A stretch of DNA of 64,000 bases from Tunturiibacter gelidiferens (GCF_014201335.1 NZ_JACHEB010000006.1:248001-312000), one strand, 5' to 3'. Positions 9,985 through 18,081 are shown, numbered from the stretch's first letter. Made by a program: numbers and translations. The notes: generated from the sequence alone by a model not told the origin.

Positions 9985-10019
9985 TGCCAACGCTTTGGCA
10001 TGCTGCCAACTTATCGGCA
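9985..10019. promoter_or_regulatory. Second pair of TGCCAA-N4-TTGGCA palindromes (UAS)
   Basis: A perfect palindrome TGCCAA-CGCT-TTGGCA (9985-10000) is followed by TGCCAA-CTTA-TCGGCA (10004-10019), with one mismatch. Their centres are 19 bp apart, the same geometry as the pair at 7716-7750. They begin 18 bp after the regulator stop codon and about 80-110 bp upstream of a -24/-12-like promoter on the plus strand. Same dyad, same spacing and same promoter distance on both sides of one regulator gene make coincidence unlikely. Confidence 0.82.
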
Positions 10020-10095
10020 TGCCTTCCGAGAGCATGGACGGTATGTATCGATGTAAATAGCTTCTGCCACCAAAGATAGTGACTCATACCATTTT

Positions 10096-10111
10096 AGGAA
10101 TGCGGATTGCT
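10096..10111 (+). promoter_or_regulatory. Probable sigma-54 promoter upstream of the STAS gene
   Basis: AGGAATGCGGATTGCT keeps the key GG (10097-10098) and TTGC (10107-10110) elements at sigma-54 spacing, though the -24 box is weaker than consensus (AGGAATG against TGGCACG). The predicted start is near 10123, giving a long leader of about 150 nt before the STAS ATG. The main support is its position downstream of the second palindrome pair. Confidence 0.62.
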
Positions 10112-10275
10112 AGCAGCAATGAATCTCAGGGACGAAGTTAGCGAGCTTGGGATGTATCCGGGGGAGCAAACTATGCCTCGGCCCTCGGTCCCTTGCAATT
10201 CAGACCGTAGAACCAGTCATGTAGTTCGCAACCGGAGGCCCCTCACCGACACAACGGTTTGTAAGGACGAGCAAG

Positions 10276-10575
10276 ATGTTACGAATCACGATGACCGAGG
10301 ATTCATCGGAGCAACGCTGGGTGCTTCAAGGTCGGATGACATCATCGTTTTTAGAGGAGCTGACCGAAAGTTGGCGAGTCGGTCAAGATCGTCGGCCAGC
10401 ACAGAATCGTGTCGTCGATCTTGACGAGGTTACGTGTATCGATAAAGATGGCGAACAGGTACTCCTGATGATGATGAGGGATGGAGCGAGGTTTGTAGCA
10501 AGTGGTTTGTATACAAAACATCTCCTCGAATCTCTGTCAAAGATCGATGCGAACTCTCTGTCTGAAAGAGGCTGA
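10276..10575 (+). CDS. Small STAS-domain protein
   Basis: A 99-residue protein with a STAS (anti-sigma-factor-antagonist-like) fold pattern: a beta strand (WVLQGRMTS), then NRVVDLDEVTCIDKDGEQVLL, corresponding to the conserved strand and helix around the usual phosphorylatable residue, and a C-terminal helix (KHLLESLSKI). AAGGACGAG precedes the ATG by 8 nt. STAS proteins act as cytoplasmic protein-protein switches, often with anti-sigma kinases or two-component systems. No kinase gene is visible nearby. It is the first gene downstream of the second UAS/-24/-12 module, so it is probably a target of the adjacent activator. Partner unknown. Confidence 0.72.
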   Translation: MLRITMTEDSSEQRWVLQGRMTSSFLEELTESWRVGQDRRPAQNRVVDLDEVTCIDKDGEQVLLMMMRDGARFVASGLYTKHLLESLSKIDANSLSERG

Positions 10576-10720
10576 GGAAACGGCGACTGCTTGCCTTCCT
10601 CGTTCAAGTTACGCGCCTTTGCTCCACCAAACAAAGAGATCAGCCAGAAATCTCGCTGAAGTATCGTCATTCTCACTAATATGAGTCGAGAACGTCTTAT
10701 TTCTGGCGAGGTACCCGTTC

Positions 10721-12352
10721 GTGTCTCCATACCGAATCGTTTGCCGTCCTGTACGCAACGGTTCGATGCCTGCCTTTCTAACTCTGGTTTGTATCTTGCT
10801 CGGTCGCCAAGCCACCTGCGGCGCCCAGACTGGCCCCGGTCCAGGACTTGGCACATCGATTACGTCCTCGGGTGCGCCGGACTCGGTAATAGGGCGAGTG
10901 ATCAATGCCGTCACGGACCAACCCGTGCGCAGAGCTCTGGTTCGGCTAAATAACCGAGCTATGTTGACCGATAGCGAGGGTAAGTTCAGGTTCGAGCAGA
11001 ACACCGAGACTATCGCGAATATCCTCGCAAGCAAACCTGGGTTTTATGCCAGCCCTGAGTACGGTGATGCCGGTAATTTTTATCTACAATCCACCCAACT
11101 GGCGATGCCGCTTGAACTTCGCCTCTACCCGGAGGCGCTGCTCACCGGCGTGGTGCTGGCTCCCGACGGGACTCCACTCTCAGGCATTTCGGTGAGTGCG
11201 ATGAGGAGTATTTACGACGATTCCGCGCGTCGCTGGATGCCGGTGGGCCAGGGTCAAACGGACTCGCATGGAAATTTTCGAATTCCTGTGCCAGCAGGCC
11301 AGTACCGCCTGCAAACCCGCTACGTTCTGCGGGATCGCACTATTGGCGAAGCTGTGCTTCCTGTTGCGGTTCCGAGTGTAAGCTCCGGTGATACATCACA
11401 ATTAATCAGGATTCACAGCGGAGAGGAGGAAACCTTTGAGCTGCGGCCGGCCGTGAGCCCTACACACACCGTCGGAATATCGCACGCCGGGTCCGACCGA
11501 GGCTTCATGAGAATCTCTGCCCGCGCCAGCAATGGAGGCACCCTACAGGTGAACTCCACCGCGGGCAACGGCGACGAGACGAGGATTCAACTACCTCAGG
11601 GAACCTATACGTTGACGGCGAGGTTGATGGCAAGCGCGGATGCCGCCGAGATGGCCGAGACCACGATTACCGTTCCTGATCACGACATCTCCGGAGTGAT
11701 CTTAAGATTTTCTCCTGTTCCATCAATTCCGCTGGAGTTGGTGGCCGATGGGTCTTCGAATGCGGATGGTACTCCACCGGCGCTGTCCCAGTTGGGACTT
11801 GTCCTGAACAGTGAACAGGCCGATTCAGACGGTGGGTACGTCGGGGTGGGGCCATCGTCGAAGAACAATCAGACTTTCTTCTTCCTGGCTGCGCCCGGCA
11901 ACTATCGATTGGTGGGTCGCAACAGCGGCACGTGGTATATCAAGTCTGCCAGCTATGGTGACTCCGATTTGCTAACGCAAAATCTCGTTGTTGCACCTGG
12001 AGCCTCAGGTATTCCGATCCGCATTACTGTCAGCAGTGAGACCGGCAGTCTGCAAGGAACTGTAAAGCTCAACGGCAATCCCGCGGCAGCCTGGGTCTAT
12101 CTGATTCCGAACGGGCCGAGCGCGCAAGCGAATTACACTACCCGCAGTAGCTCGACGGGGAGCTACAACTTTGCTCATCTTCCGCCGGGAAGCTATCAGG
12201 CGATCGCGTTCGAGCGGCAGCACGCGGTGGACTACCGCACTGCCGGGAGCCTGTCTCCATTCGACAATCACGCAAGTTCGGTGACGATTAACGTCGGCGA
12301 CAAGCCCACACTAAACCTCGACGCCGTGCCGGCTGCCGAGGTGATTCCATGA
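10721..12352 (+). CDS. Secreted carboxypeptidase-regulatory-like (beta-sandwich) protein
   Basis: A 543-residue protein with an N-terminal export signal (FLTLVCILLGRQATCGAQ). It has repeated carboxypeptidase-regulatory-like segments: VIGRVINAVTDQPVRRALVRL near residue 50, LTGVVLAPDGTPLSGISVSA near 145, and a final GTVKLNGNPAAAWVYL...GSYNFAHLPPGSYQAIAF. Such domains are common in secreted or outer-membrane-associated proteins of Acidobacteria and bind surfaces or partners; no enzymatic motif is visible. The GTG start at 10721 has GGCGAGG at 9 nt; the ATG at 10766 is an alternative. Its stop overlaps the start of the next gene by 4 bp, so the two are translationally coupled. Confidence 0.8.
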   Translation: MSPYRIVCRPVRNGSMPAFLTLVCILLGRQATCGAQTGPGPGLGTSITSSGAPDSVIGRVINAVTDQPVRRALVRLNNRAMLTDSEGKFRFEQNTETIANILASKPGFYASPEYGDAGNFYLQSTQLAMPLELRLYPEALLTGVVLAPDGTPLSGISVSAMRSIYDDSARRWMPVGQGQTDSHGNFRIPVPAGQYRLQTRYVLRDRTIGEAVLPVAVPSVSSGDTSQLIRIHSGEEETFELRPAVSPTHTVGISHAGSDRGFMRISARASNGGTLQVNSTAGNGDETRIQLPQGTYTLTARLMASADAAEMAETTITVPDHDISGVILRFSPVPSIPLELVADGSSNADGTPPALSQLGLVLNSEQADSDGGYVGVGPSSKNNQTFFFLAAPGNYRLVGRNSGTWYIKSASYGDSDLLTQNLVVAPGASGIPIRITVSSETGSLQGTVKLNGNPAAAWVYLIPNGPSAQANYTTRSSSTGSYNFAHLPPGSYQAIAFERQHAVDYRTAGSLSPFDNHASSVTINVGDKPTLNLDAVPAAEVIP

Positions 12353-14103
12353 TGCGAAATCTGGTATGCCCTGCTCTTCTGGTCTTTGCTGCTGCGCTGT
12401 GTGGAGGCGTCGGGCACACCCAAACTCGAGCGCAGACGAAACCCGAGGCGAAGCATAACGTTGTCGCGCAGTACGGAATTACAGGTATCGTTGTCAGCAG
12501 TGTCGATGGGAGCCCGGTGCCGCATAGCAGGCTAACGCCGAGCCCGGAGATGTCTGGAGATTTTGGCAACCGCCGCCGCTCCCCTGCGTCGACCGAAACC
12601 TTCGAAGCCGATGACCATGGTCGTTTCTCGATAACGCTTCCTACGGCTGGAGCTTGGAATCTTAGAGCGAGCGCCCGGGGTTATGTCAGCCAGTCTTATG
12701 AAGAGCACGGTGCTTTTGCTTCCGCTGTTGTGCTGACTGCAGACTCGCCGACGATCGATATCCAATTCACAATTAGCCCTGAAGCAAGCATCAAAGGTTT
12801 CGTTCTAGATGAAGCTGGGGATGCCGTCAGAGACGCGCAAGTCGCACTTCACTTTGTGCCGCCGCCAAGTCCGGGAGGTCCGCAGGCTGCGGCAAGCACG
12901 CGAGCGTACGCCCAAACCGATGACCGGGGTGCGTATGAGTTAGCCAATCTGACCCCGGGAAGCTATCGTATTGCGGTGCAGGCGCACCCCTGGTACGCTC
13001 AGGTCGCGCAACAAGGCGGAGCTTCGGCAGCCGACCCTTCCCTCGACTTCGCATACCCCTTGACATGGTTTCCAGGCACCAACGATGCTGCGACATCTGT
13101 GACGGTTGTTCTGCATGCCGGCGACACGCGTGAGGCAGATTTTCATCTTGTTCCCATCCCTTCTATTCATCTGAAGATAGTTCCCCCGTCCGGCGCTGCG
13201 GAGGCAGTCGACGGCCGCCAGAGACCGGCATTTCCCATGGTCGAAGAAATTCCTCCGGGTTCAAACGGTCCACGTTCAATTTCGATTACGACCAGTCAGG
13301 ACTCACAAGGGCAATTTGATGTTAGTGGTCTAACTCCCGGGCTGTATCAGGTGAGGCTGGCTACGCCGGGCCAGGAGCGGCACGCAACAATGGTCGAAGT
13401 GACAGCGAACTCCGTTCGAACACTTGATCTGGGTTCTCCGTCGAGCAACAGCGCCAGGATTACGATTCACATCGACGGATCTTCTGATGCAGCCGAGGAG
13501 TTCGGCGGCAGACGCGGTGGGGGCCTTAGCGTCAGCCTAGTCGATACCGATACCCAGCGAGGGACATTTTCTTCCATGAACGGCGAGGGTGGGTTTGCTG
13601 GCCGCACCGACTCGAGAAACCCGCTCGCAGATCGCATCATTGAGGTTCCTCCGGGACGTTACGAGGTCGTTTTGCAGGGCCGACCGACCATCTATCTCAC
13701 TGGACTAAGCGCCAAGGGAGCCCAGGCGTCGGGACGGTACGTGACGGTATCGGCGGGTGAGACAACTTTGACAGTGCATGTTGCGAGTGGTCGGGCGCAT
13801 CTCAGTGGCACCGCGACTCTTGAAGGAAAGACTGTAGTCGGCGCAATGGTTCTCTTGGTTCCTGTCACGATCGAAGAGCCCGACTCGATTGGCTTCTTGC
13901 GACAGGACCAGACCAATACAGACGGAAGTTTCGATATAGAAAATGTGATTCCGGGACGATACATCTTGGTGGCCATCGATCGTGGATGGCAGATCAACTG
14001 GGGAGATCGATCTACACTTCGTCGCTATTTAACGCATGGTGAACCGATCGAGCTAAAACCCTCCGCTACCATGAAGCAAAACATAGATGCTCAAACACCA
14101 TAA
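12349..14103 (+). CDS. Secreted carboxypeptidase-regulatory-like protein, partner of the preceding gene
   Basis: A 584-residue protein with a Sec signal peptide (MRNLVCPALLVFAAALCGG...). It repeats the domain pattern of its neighbour: ITGIVVSSVDGSPVPHSRLT near residue 45, IKGFVLDEAGDAVRDAQVAL near 150 with GAYELANLTPGSYRIAV, and a C-terminal LSGTATLEGKTVVGAMVLL with GSFDIENVIPGRYILVA. The ATGA overlap with the upstream gene implies fixed co-translation. The pair probably acts outside the cytoplasm, perhaps as a complex. No catalytic residues were recognised. It is the last chromosomal protein gene before the tRNA that holds the island. Confidence 0.8.
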   Translation: MMRNLVCPALLVFAAALCGGVGHTQTRAQTKPEAKHNVVAQYGITGIVVSSVDGSPVPHSRLTPSPEMSGDFGNRRRSPASTETFEADDHGRFSITLPTAGAWNLRASARGYVSQSYEEHGAFASAVVLTADSPTIDIQFTISPEASIKGFVLDEAGDAVRDAQVALHFVPPPSPGGPQAAASTRAYAQTDDRGAYELANLTPGSYRIAVQAHPWYAQVAQQGGASAADPSLDFAYPLTWFPGTNDAATSVTVVLHAGDTREADFHLVPIPSIHLKIVPPSGAAEAVDGRQRPAFPMVEEIPPGSNGPRSISITTSQDSQGQFDVSGLTPGLYQVRLATPGQERHATMVEVTANSVRTLDLGSPSSNSARITIHIDGSSDAAEEFGGRRGGGLSVSLVDTDTQRGTFSSMNGEGGFAGRTDSRNPLADRIIEVPPGRYEVVLQGRPTIYLTGLSAKGAQASGRYVTVSAGETTLTVHVASGRAHLSGTATLEGKTVVGAMVLLVPVTIEEPDSIGFLRQDQTNTDGSFDIENVIPGRYILVAIDRGWQINWGDRSTLRRYLTHGEPIELKPSATMKQNIDAQTP

Positions 14104-14173
14104 GGATCAACGCAAGTGTGAGCCAATGACGAGCCTCAAATTGTGTTAGATTCAAAAGGGCTCACAATGCTGC

Positions 14174-14261
14174 GGAGAGATGGCCGAGTGGCTGAAGGCG
14201 CACGCTTGGAAAGCGTGTATACCGCAAGGTATCCAGGGTTCGAATCCCTGTCTCTCCGCCA
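14174..14261 (+). tRNA. tRNA-Ser(GGA)
   Basis: Full cloverleaf: acceptor GGAGAGA pairs with TCTCTCC (14251-14257), the anticodon stem CACGC/GCGTG encloses anticodon GGA at 14208-14210, there is a long class II variable arm, and the T-loop is GGTTCGAATCC. The CCA end is encoded (14259-14261). The gene is intact because the island carries the replacement 3' end; the displaced copy of that end is the right repeat at 62613. Confidence 0.97.
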
Positions 14262-14304
14262 CTTTATCGGTTAAGCCTCCTAGAATTAACTAAATCCAGC
14301 AAAA
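14242..14304 (+). repeat. attL: 63-bp direct repeat overlapping the tRNA-Ser 3' end
   Basis: Runs from the T-arm of tRNA-Ser through its CCA end and 43 bp beyond. It matches 62613-62675 except T at 14265 against C at 62636. The flanks diverge immediately on both sides (C against A before the repeat, C against T after it), as expected for attachment sites. Confidence 0.93.
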
Positions 14305-14348
14305 CAGGTGACTTGCTTGAGACGGCTTCTGTCTCGCTTGTCTCGAAA

Positions 14349-14408
14349 GTACCACCTTTTGGCCCCATTTACACCGAGAAACCGTACCATGAGCAGAAAA
14401 CCGTACCA
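14349..14408 (+). promoter_or_regulatory. Candidate integrase arm-binding direct repeats (AACCGTACCA)
   Basis: Just inside the left end, AACCGTACCA occurs at 14380-14389 and 14399-14408, 19 bp apart, with a partial copy GTACCA at 14349-14354. The same 10-mer occurs just inside the right end at 62557-62566. Tyrosine integrases use short direct repeats near both att cores as arm-type sites. The copies are seen directly; the role is inference. Confidence 0.5.
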
Positions 14409-14749
14409 CGATATTCTCCAGCAAAATGGGGATTATGTATTCTGCTTGCGCTACTTCCCTGCTCAGCCGCCCCCACGGTGCAGTTCTACTCGACCCACTC
14501 TTCGAACGGGGGTTCCAGCGCAGGAACGTAGGGACGCATCGGCGGTCGTCGACCCCCTGATTTCGGAGTTCGGAGCACCCTCAGACTGGGCGTGGATCAT
14601 CGTCTGCGACGAGGCCAAGTGATAAGCGATGTGATAAAGTTCCGCTAGGTCCCAAGGTTGCTACGAACTGCCGAAGGGCTGCTTCAACGGTGTGAGCGAC
14701 ACTGGAACGCTAGGTTCAACTGAATGCGTGTCTCAAACTTTAGCAATCG

Positions 14750-14782
14750 AGATCGGCCCCTGGTTCCTGCCGGGGCCGATCT
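14750..14782 (-). terminator. Strong hairpin after the 14783-15055 gene
   Basis: AGATCGGCCCC (14750-14760) pairs perfectly with GGGGCCGATCT (14772-14782) across an 11-nt loop, immediately after the stop codon of the minus-strand gene. The U-tract is weak in either direction. About 445 bp to the left, up to the att repeat, hold no convincing gene. Confidence 0.6.
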
Positions 14783-15055
14783 TCATTTGGTCAGCCGCGC
14801 CCGGTCGTAACCGGCATAGACCCATATGACACCGAAGGCCAGGAGCACAAGCGAGGCACGACGATGGTGGTCCATGAATAGGAAGATGACCCCTCCTATC
14901 AGAACAAGGAGGCAGAATGCTGAGGAGAACGCCAACAGCTTGGTGTAGCTTTCGTCCACGACTCTCTTGGATCCCTTGACCGGTATCCCGAGATGACCGA
15001 AGAGTCCGGCTCCCAAGTACGTGTCGAGGAACACTTCGGGATCGATGATCTTCAC
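14783..15055 (-). CDS. Small two-helix membrane protein
   Basis: A 90-residue protein with a soluble N-terminus of about 40 residues and two transmembrane helices: LLAFSSAFCLLVLIGGVIFLF and ASLVLLAFGVIWVYAG. The GTG start at 15055 follows AGGAG with 7-nt spacing. It ends at a strong hairpin. No family recognised. It is one of several small inner-membrane proteins in the left arm of the island. Confidence 0.65.
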   Translation of the reverse strand: MKIIDPEVFLDTYLGAGLFGHLGIPVKGSKRVVDESYTKLLAFSSAFCLLVLIGGVIFLFMDHHRRASLVLLAFGVIWVYAGYDRARLTK

Positions 15056-15125
15056 TCGATGTCTCCTCGCAGAAACAGCCTACACCCCGTGACCTGCTCT
15101 AGAATGGTAAATCAAGGGTGATCCG

Positions 15126-15371
15126 ATGGAAGATCTGAAGAAAGAACTCCAATCCTTACGGGAATTGTTAGATCAGGGATTAGAGAGTCTCGAGATAACG
15201 ATGGCTCAGGCCTTCGTGCGTCAGGAAGCTCAGGCTAAAGAGCATTTCGAAGAGCGGGTAGCCGAGATCGACGAGATGACGTCGGCAGCCACACAACGTC
15301 ACGAGCGCATGATGAAGGCTATGGATGCTATCGAGGACCGGGCTTCTTCAGCGCCGCGTACTGTTCACTAA
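15126..15371 (+). CDS. Small coiled-coil hypothetical protein
   Basis: An 81-residue, highly charged protein. It is helical throughout, with heptad-like leucines at the start (LKKELQSLRELLDQGLESLE) and a second amphipathic stretch (HERMMKAMDAIEDRA). AAGGGTGATCCG precedes the ATG. It lies divergent to the 90-residue membrane protein, 70 bp away. Function unknown; coding status is supported by composition and the ribosome site only. Confidence 0.5.
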   Translation: MEDLKKELQSLRELLDQGLESLEITMAQAFVRQEAQAKEHFEERVAEIDEMTSAATQRHERMMKAMDAIEDRASSAPRTVH

Positions 15372-15438
15372 TAAGGTCTAGCCAGACCCGCCGACAACCT
15401 ATCACGCACTGTTCAACATCTCCGGACCATTGTTCCTC

Positions 15439-15651
15439 TCAGACGGTCTTAGCTATCGCGAATCCAAGAAGAACCGCGGATACCACGATCACCACGAGCA
15501 TGCCATTCCTTACGGTTTCTGACATGTAAGGACGTGGAGCACCGGCCTTGCGTTTCTTCATTCCGATGAATCCATAGACCGCTGAGAACAAACCGAGAAG
15601 TATCCCCATCGGTAAAGCGAAATGATTGATATTTGCATTAAGCCAATTCAT
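15439..15651 (-). CDS. Small two-helix membrane protein
   Basis: A 70-residue protein with two hydrophobic helices (about residues 11-30 and 49-68) separated by a basic loop (MKKRKAGAPRP), suggesting a hairpin with the loop in the cytoplasm. A near-perfect AGGAGGAG lies 6 nt before the ATG. No family recognised. The C-terminus is short (AKTV). Confidence 0.65.
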   Translation of the reverse strand: MNWLNANINHFALPMGILLGLFSAVYGFIGMKKRKAGAPRPYMSETVRNGMLVVIVVSAVLLGFAIAKTV

Positions 15652-15817
15652 ATATTTCTCCTCCTAGAAGTGGCAACCGGCAATAGCGTGAACTGTTCCC
15701 CAACCGACAATACCGACACCGCCCCGGGTGGCAATTCCTCCCCAGGCCGCGCCAATCAATATATCAGTGCCCTCTGTCATGATGGTAAGGGTCGCAAATG
15801 CCAGTCCGGCTGCAACT

Positions 15818-16279
15818 CTACTCTTTCTCCATCAACTCTTCGATGCGTTCCACAGCAGCCAGCCAACTTGCGTGTTGTTCATTGCTCAGCGTTTCCAGCA
15901 CCCTCATGACAATCTTGGATGCGCCTTCGGTCTTCAGATACTTCGTCAGGACCGCAATGTCATCGTCCAGCCGCTGAAGATTCTCTCGTTGGACTGCTGC
16001 GATGCGTTCTGAGATGGCAACGGTATCACGCAAAGGCTTTAGAGCTTTAGTCACAGCCTCGTCGACGAACTTCAGAGTGCTTACATCCTGACGAAATCGA
16101 GTAAGGTAAGTTCCTGGTAGTTCGAGATCGACGGAGCTTTCAGAGCGGACGTTCATGATCTTCCATACGGAATCAGATCGCTCAGGGATTACTCTGTCTC
16201 CTATTTGGGGCATCCGTGGGGGACTGGGAGCGGCAAGCGGCAGGGTAGGATGCCCGTCTTTTCTGCGTGTTTTCTCCAT
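15818..16279 (-). CDS. Hypothetical protein with C-terminal coiled-coil
   Basis: A 153-residue protein from the ATG at 16279; a longer frame to 16330 uses TTG. The N-terminal 70 residues are proline-rich and basic, followed by a short beta-rich segment (DRVIPERSDSVWKIMNV). The C-terminal 90 residues are helical and charged, ending WLAAVERIEELMEKE. It sits 44 bp downstream of the secreted-protein gene 16324-16758 on the same strand. Not recognised. Confidence 0.55.
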   Translation of the reverse strand: MEKTRRKDGHPTLPLAAPSPPRMPQIGDRVIPERSDSVWKIMNVRSESSVDLELPGTYLTRFRQDVSTLKFVDEAVTKALKPLRDTVAISERIAAVQRENLQRLDDDIAVLTKYLKTEGASKIVMRVLETLSNEQHASWLAAVERIEELMEKE

Positions 16280-16323
16280 TGTGGAGACAGCGTAGCAGAT
16301 CCCTTGTGTTACGCCCCACTTCT

Positions 16324-16758
16324 TTACCAAGATCCTGTGATGTGGAAAGTCAGATCTCCAGATGGCGTTGAAATCTTGAGATCGTTGTTTGTTCTCGTCG
16401 CGTAGTATGAACCCAATCCCTTTACTGTGCAGGTAGTCTCAAAGGTATTCGGAAACGTTTGACCGTTTCTAACTACCGGAACAGTAACGCAATTCTTTGA
16501 ATCAGGAGCCATCTTCTCAGGATGGAAGGACTCGATGTTGCCGCAGGTAATCGCCCCAGGAACCCAACCACAACTTGCCAGCGCGTGTGAACCATCAGGC
16601 AGGACTAGCTTCGCCTCATATCCAAAGTAAGCCTGTGCATGTTCACCTGAATCGGTCTGGGAGGAGAACGAGACAACCTCAACCACGAACTTCTTTGCTG
16701 CAAACGTTGGCGCAGCAGCACTCAATAGGCAGATCAAGAGACAGCAGGTTTTCAGCAT
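16324..16758 (-). CDS. Small secreted protein
   Basis: A 144-residue protein starting MLKTCCLLICLLSAAAPTFAA, a Sec signal peptide with an Ala-X-Ala cleavage site. The mature part is beta-rich with four cysteines (SCGW, ITCGN, NCVT, TTCTV), probably two disulfides in the periplasm or outside. The start at 16758 is chosen because the longer frame to 16845 would bury the signal peptide. No family recognised. Confidence 0.65.
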   Translation of the reverse strand: MLKTCCLLICLLSAAAPTFAAKKFVVEVVSFSSQTDSGEHAQAYFGYEAKLVLPDGSHALASCGWVPGAITCGNIESFHPEKMAPDSKNCVTVPVVRNGQTFPNTFETTCTVKGLGSYYATRTNNDLKISTPSGDLTFHITGSW

Positions 16759-16922
16759 GGCTGAATATATCAGTTTGTTCGCTGAACAAATGCTTTGTGA
16801 CAATACTTGCACTCGGTTGCATCGTCGCGGTTTAGGCGACGGCACTGACTACACATCTTGGGAGAGGGCTCTAAATTATTCATGCCGATACATGTAGCCC
16901 GTTCCCGTATTTGAGTCAAGAC

Positions 16923-17246
16923 TTATTCCTGAGCCTCAGCCCAGCCACGCTGCCAAGCCTGTGACTTCGTGTCGTCGTTCTGCCCACCCTCTTGCCCACA
17001 CTCAAAGCCTTTGTCATAGTCGGCAATCTCTTCATTAGTTCGCTGTCGTAGCATGAATGGCTCTGTATCAGGATTGACGTCTACCGCGGCTTCTCCGCTA
17101 AGACCGCCTTCGCTGTAATCTTCTTTGCTGCTTTCTTGACCGATACTGTCATCAGGCACAGGATGAACCCCGGTCACGATAGGATCGCTTACTGTCACAG
17201 TGTTCGGTGGCATTGGATCTTGACTGTCATCAAGTGGGACTGTCAT
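16923..17246 (-). CDS. Acidic protein with C-terminal RMF/CrpP-like motif
   Basis: A 107-residue protein. The first 70 residues are acidic and low-complexity. The last 35 (DYDKGFECGQEGGQNDD...AWQRGWAEA) match the spacing of the ribosome-modulation-factor/CrpP-like motif (Y-x-x-G-x-x-x-G, then W-x-x-G-W). RMF binds 70S ribosomes; phage- and island-borne relatives are poorly understood. The fit is by motif only and the acidic extension is unusual for a ribosome binder. It is the last gene of a four-gene minus-strand cluster, 2 bp after the preceding gene. Confidence 0.6.
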   Translation of the reverse strand: MTVPLDDSQDPMPPNTVTVSDPIVTGVHPVPDDSIGQESSKEDYSEGGLSGEAAVDVNPDTEPFMLRQRTNEEIADYDKGFECGQEGGQNDDTKSQAWQRGWAEAQE

Positions 17247-17248
17247 CG

Positions 17249-17464
17249 TTAGACCTCGTTACAAGAATCACAGTCCTCACCGTGCTCGACCAGGGCCATG
17301 TAGCAAGCTTGGATGTCATTCAGACGGTCTAAGGGTTCCTCGGTGCCGAGACGATTAACTCCCTCACCACAGCTGATCAGATATGCCTGGGCCAGCATCA
17401 TGCCCTCAGCACATGTTGGGAAGTCGTCAGTGTTCCATAGGGCTAGCAGCTTGTTGTGGTCCAT
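17249..17464 (-). CDS. Small hypothetical protein
   Basis: A 71-residue acidic protein, mainly helical, with a C-terminal CDSCN pair and two further cysteines (TCAEG, SCGEG). It overlaps the preceding gene's stop by one base and ends 2 bp before the RMF-like gene, so it is cotranscribed and probably translationally coupled. Family unknown. Confidence 0.55.
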   Translation of the reverse strand: MDHNKLLALWNTDDFPTCAEGMMLAQAYLISCGEGVNRLGTEEPLDRLNDIQACYMALVEHGEDCDSCNEV

Positions 17465-17688
17465 CAGCGTGTTCCATGCTTCGAAGAGAAGAATGCCATA
17501 GCCCTCGATATGATGCCGTCGCGCCGCCGCGCGTCTTCAGCCTCAAACTCTTTCATTCGCTTATTGAAGTTGCGCATCTCTTTCGCATGCTCCTTAGCCC
17601 TGAGATGTGCCTCAACTGATCCACGGTCGTCTCTATCTCCAAACCCCATTGGCTTGAATTGCTTCTTAAACTTGATCTTCTGCGCCAT
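17464..17688 (-). CDS. Small basic hypothetical protein
   Basis: A 74-residue protein rich in Lys and Arg with a central helical segment (AHLRAKEHAKEMRNFNKRMKEF); possibly nucleic-acid-binding by charge, but no motif is seen. AGGTGAGG precedes the ATG. Second gene of the 18081-16923 cluster, 6 bp after the zinc-finger-like gene. Confidence 0.55.
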   Translation of the reverse strand: MAQKIKFKKQFKPMGFGDRDDRGSVEAHLRAKEHAKEMRNFNKRMKEFEAEDARRRDGIISRAMAFFSSKHGTR

Positions 17689-17694
17689 TCGACC

Positions 17695-18081
17695 TCACCT
17701 TTTCAACTTACCGTATTGTTCGTTATTCAGGTTGAGCCAGATACCTCCGCGACCGACTGCGATCGCATGTTCGATCGCAGCGATGTCATGAAGCTGCTTG
17801 GCTGCTCCCCCAGCCTTCGCCATCTCCAGGATCTTGTCCGGCGACTGGAACGTCAGCCTTCTAGGCAGTGACGTCTTCAGATCAGCTTCCAGGAATTGGC
17901 AATGCCATCCCGTTCGGACGAAGAAATACAGGTAGATCCTGTGGTGCGTCTGGCGCTGCGACGCACAGCGATCGCAATATCGTTCTCGTCCGGGGTAGGG
18001 AGGGCCGAGACGGTTTCGGCATCCGCAACAGATTTGACCCTGCTCCCGCATCCTCGTGGTCGACGATCGCTCACCACCCAT
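17695..18081 (-). CDS. Putative zinc-binding hypothetical protein
   Basis: A 128-residue protein with a four-cysteine module near its N-terminus (CCGCRNRLGPPYPGRERYCDRC), spaced like a treble-clef or zinc-ribbon site. The rest is mixed and unrecognised. Start uncertain: the ATG at 18081 or at 18051. It heads the four-gene cluster and is divergent from the membrane-anchored protein at 18149, with 67 bp between them for both promoters. Confidence 0.55.
   Translation of the reverse strand: MGGERSSTTRMREQGQICCGCRNRLGPPYPGRERYCDRCASQRQTHHRIYLYFFVRTGWHCQFLEADLKTSLPRRLTFQSPDKILEMAKAGGAAKQLHDIAAIEHAIAVGRGGIWLNLNNEQYGKLKR

Noticed and set aside
10107..10424. Plus-strand frame of 105 codons between the regulator and STAS genes
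   Set aside because: Overlaps the predicted -24/-12 promoter and the STAS gene in another frame; composition is not protein-like.
14308..14622. Plus-strand frame of 104 codons just inside attL
   Set aside because: Arg/Pro/Ser-rich, unlike a protein, no ribosome site, and it covers the arm-site repeats; better read as attachment-site DNA.
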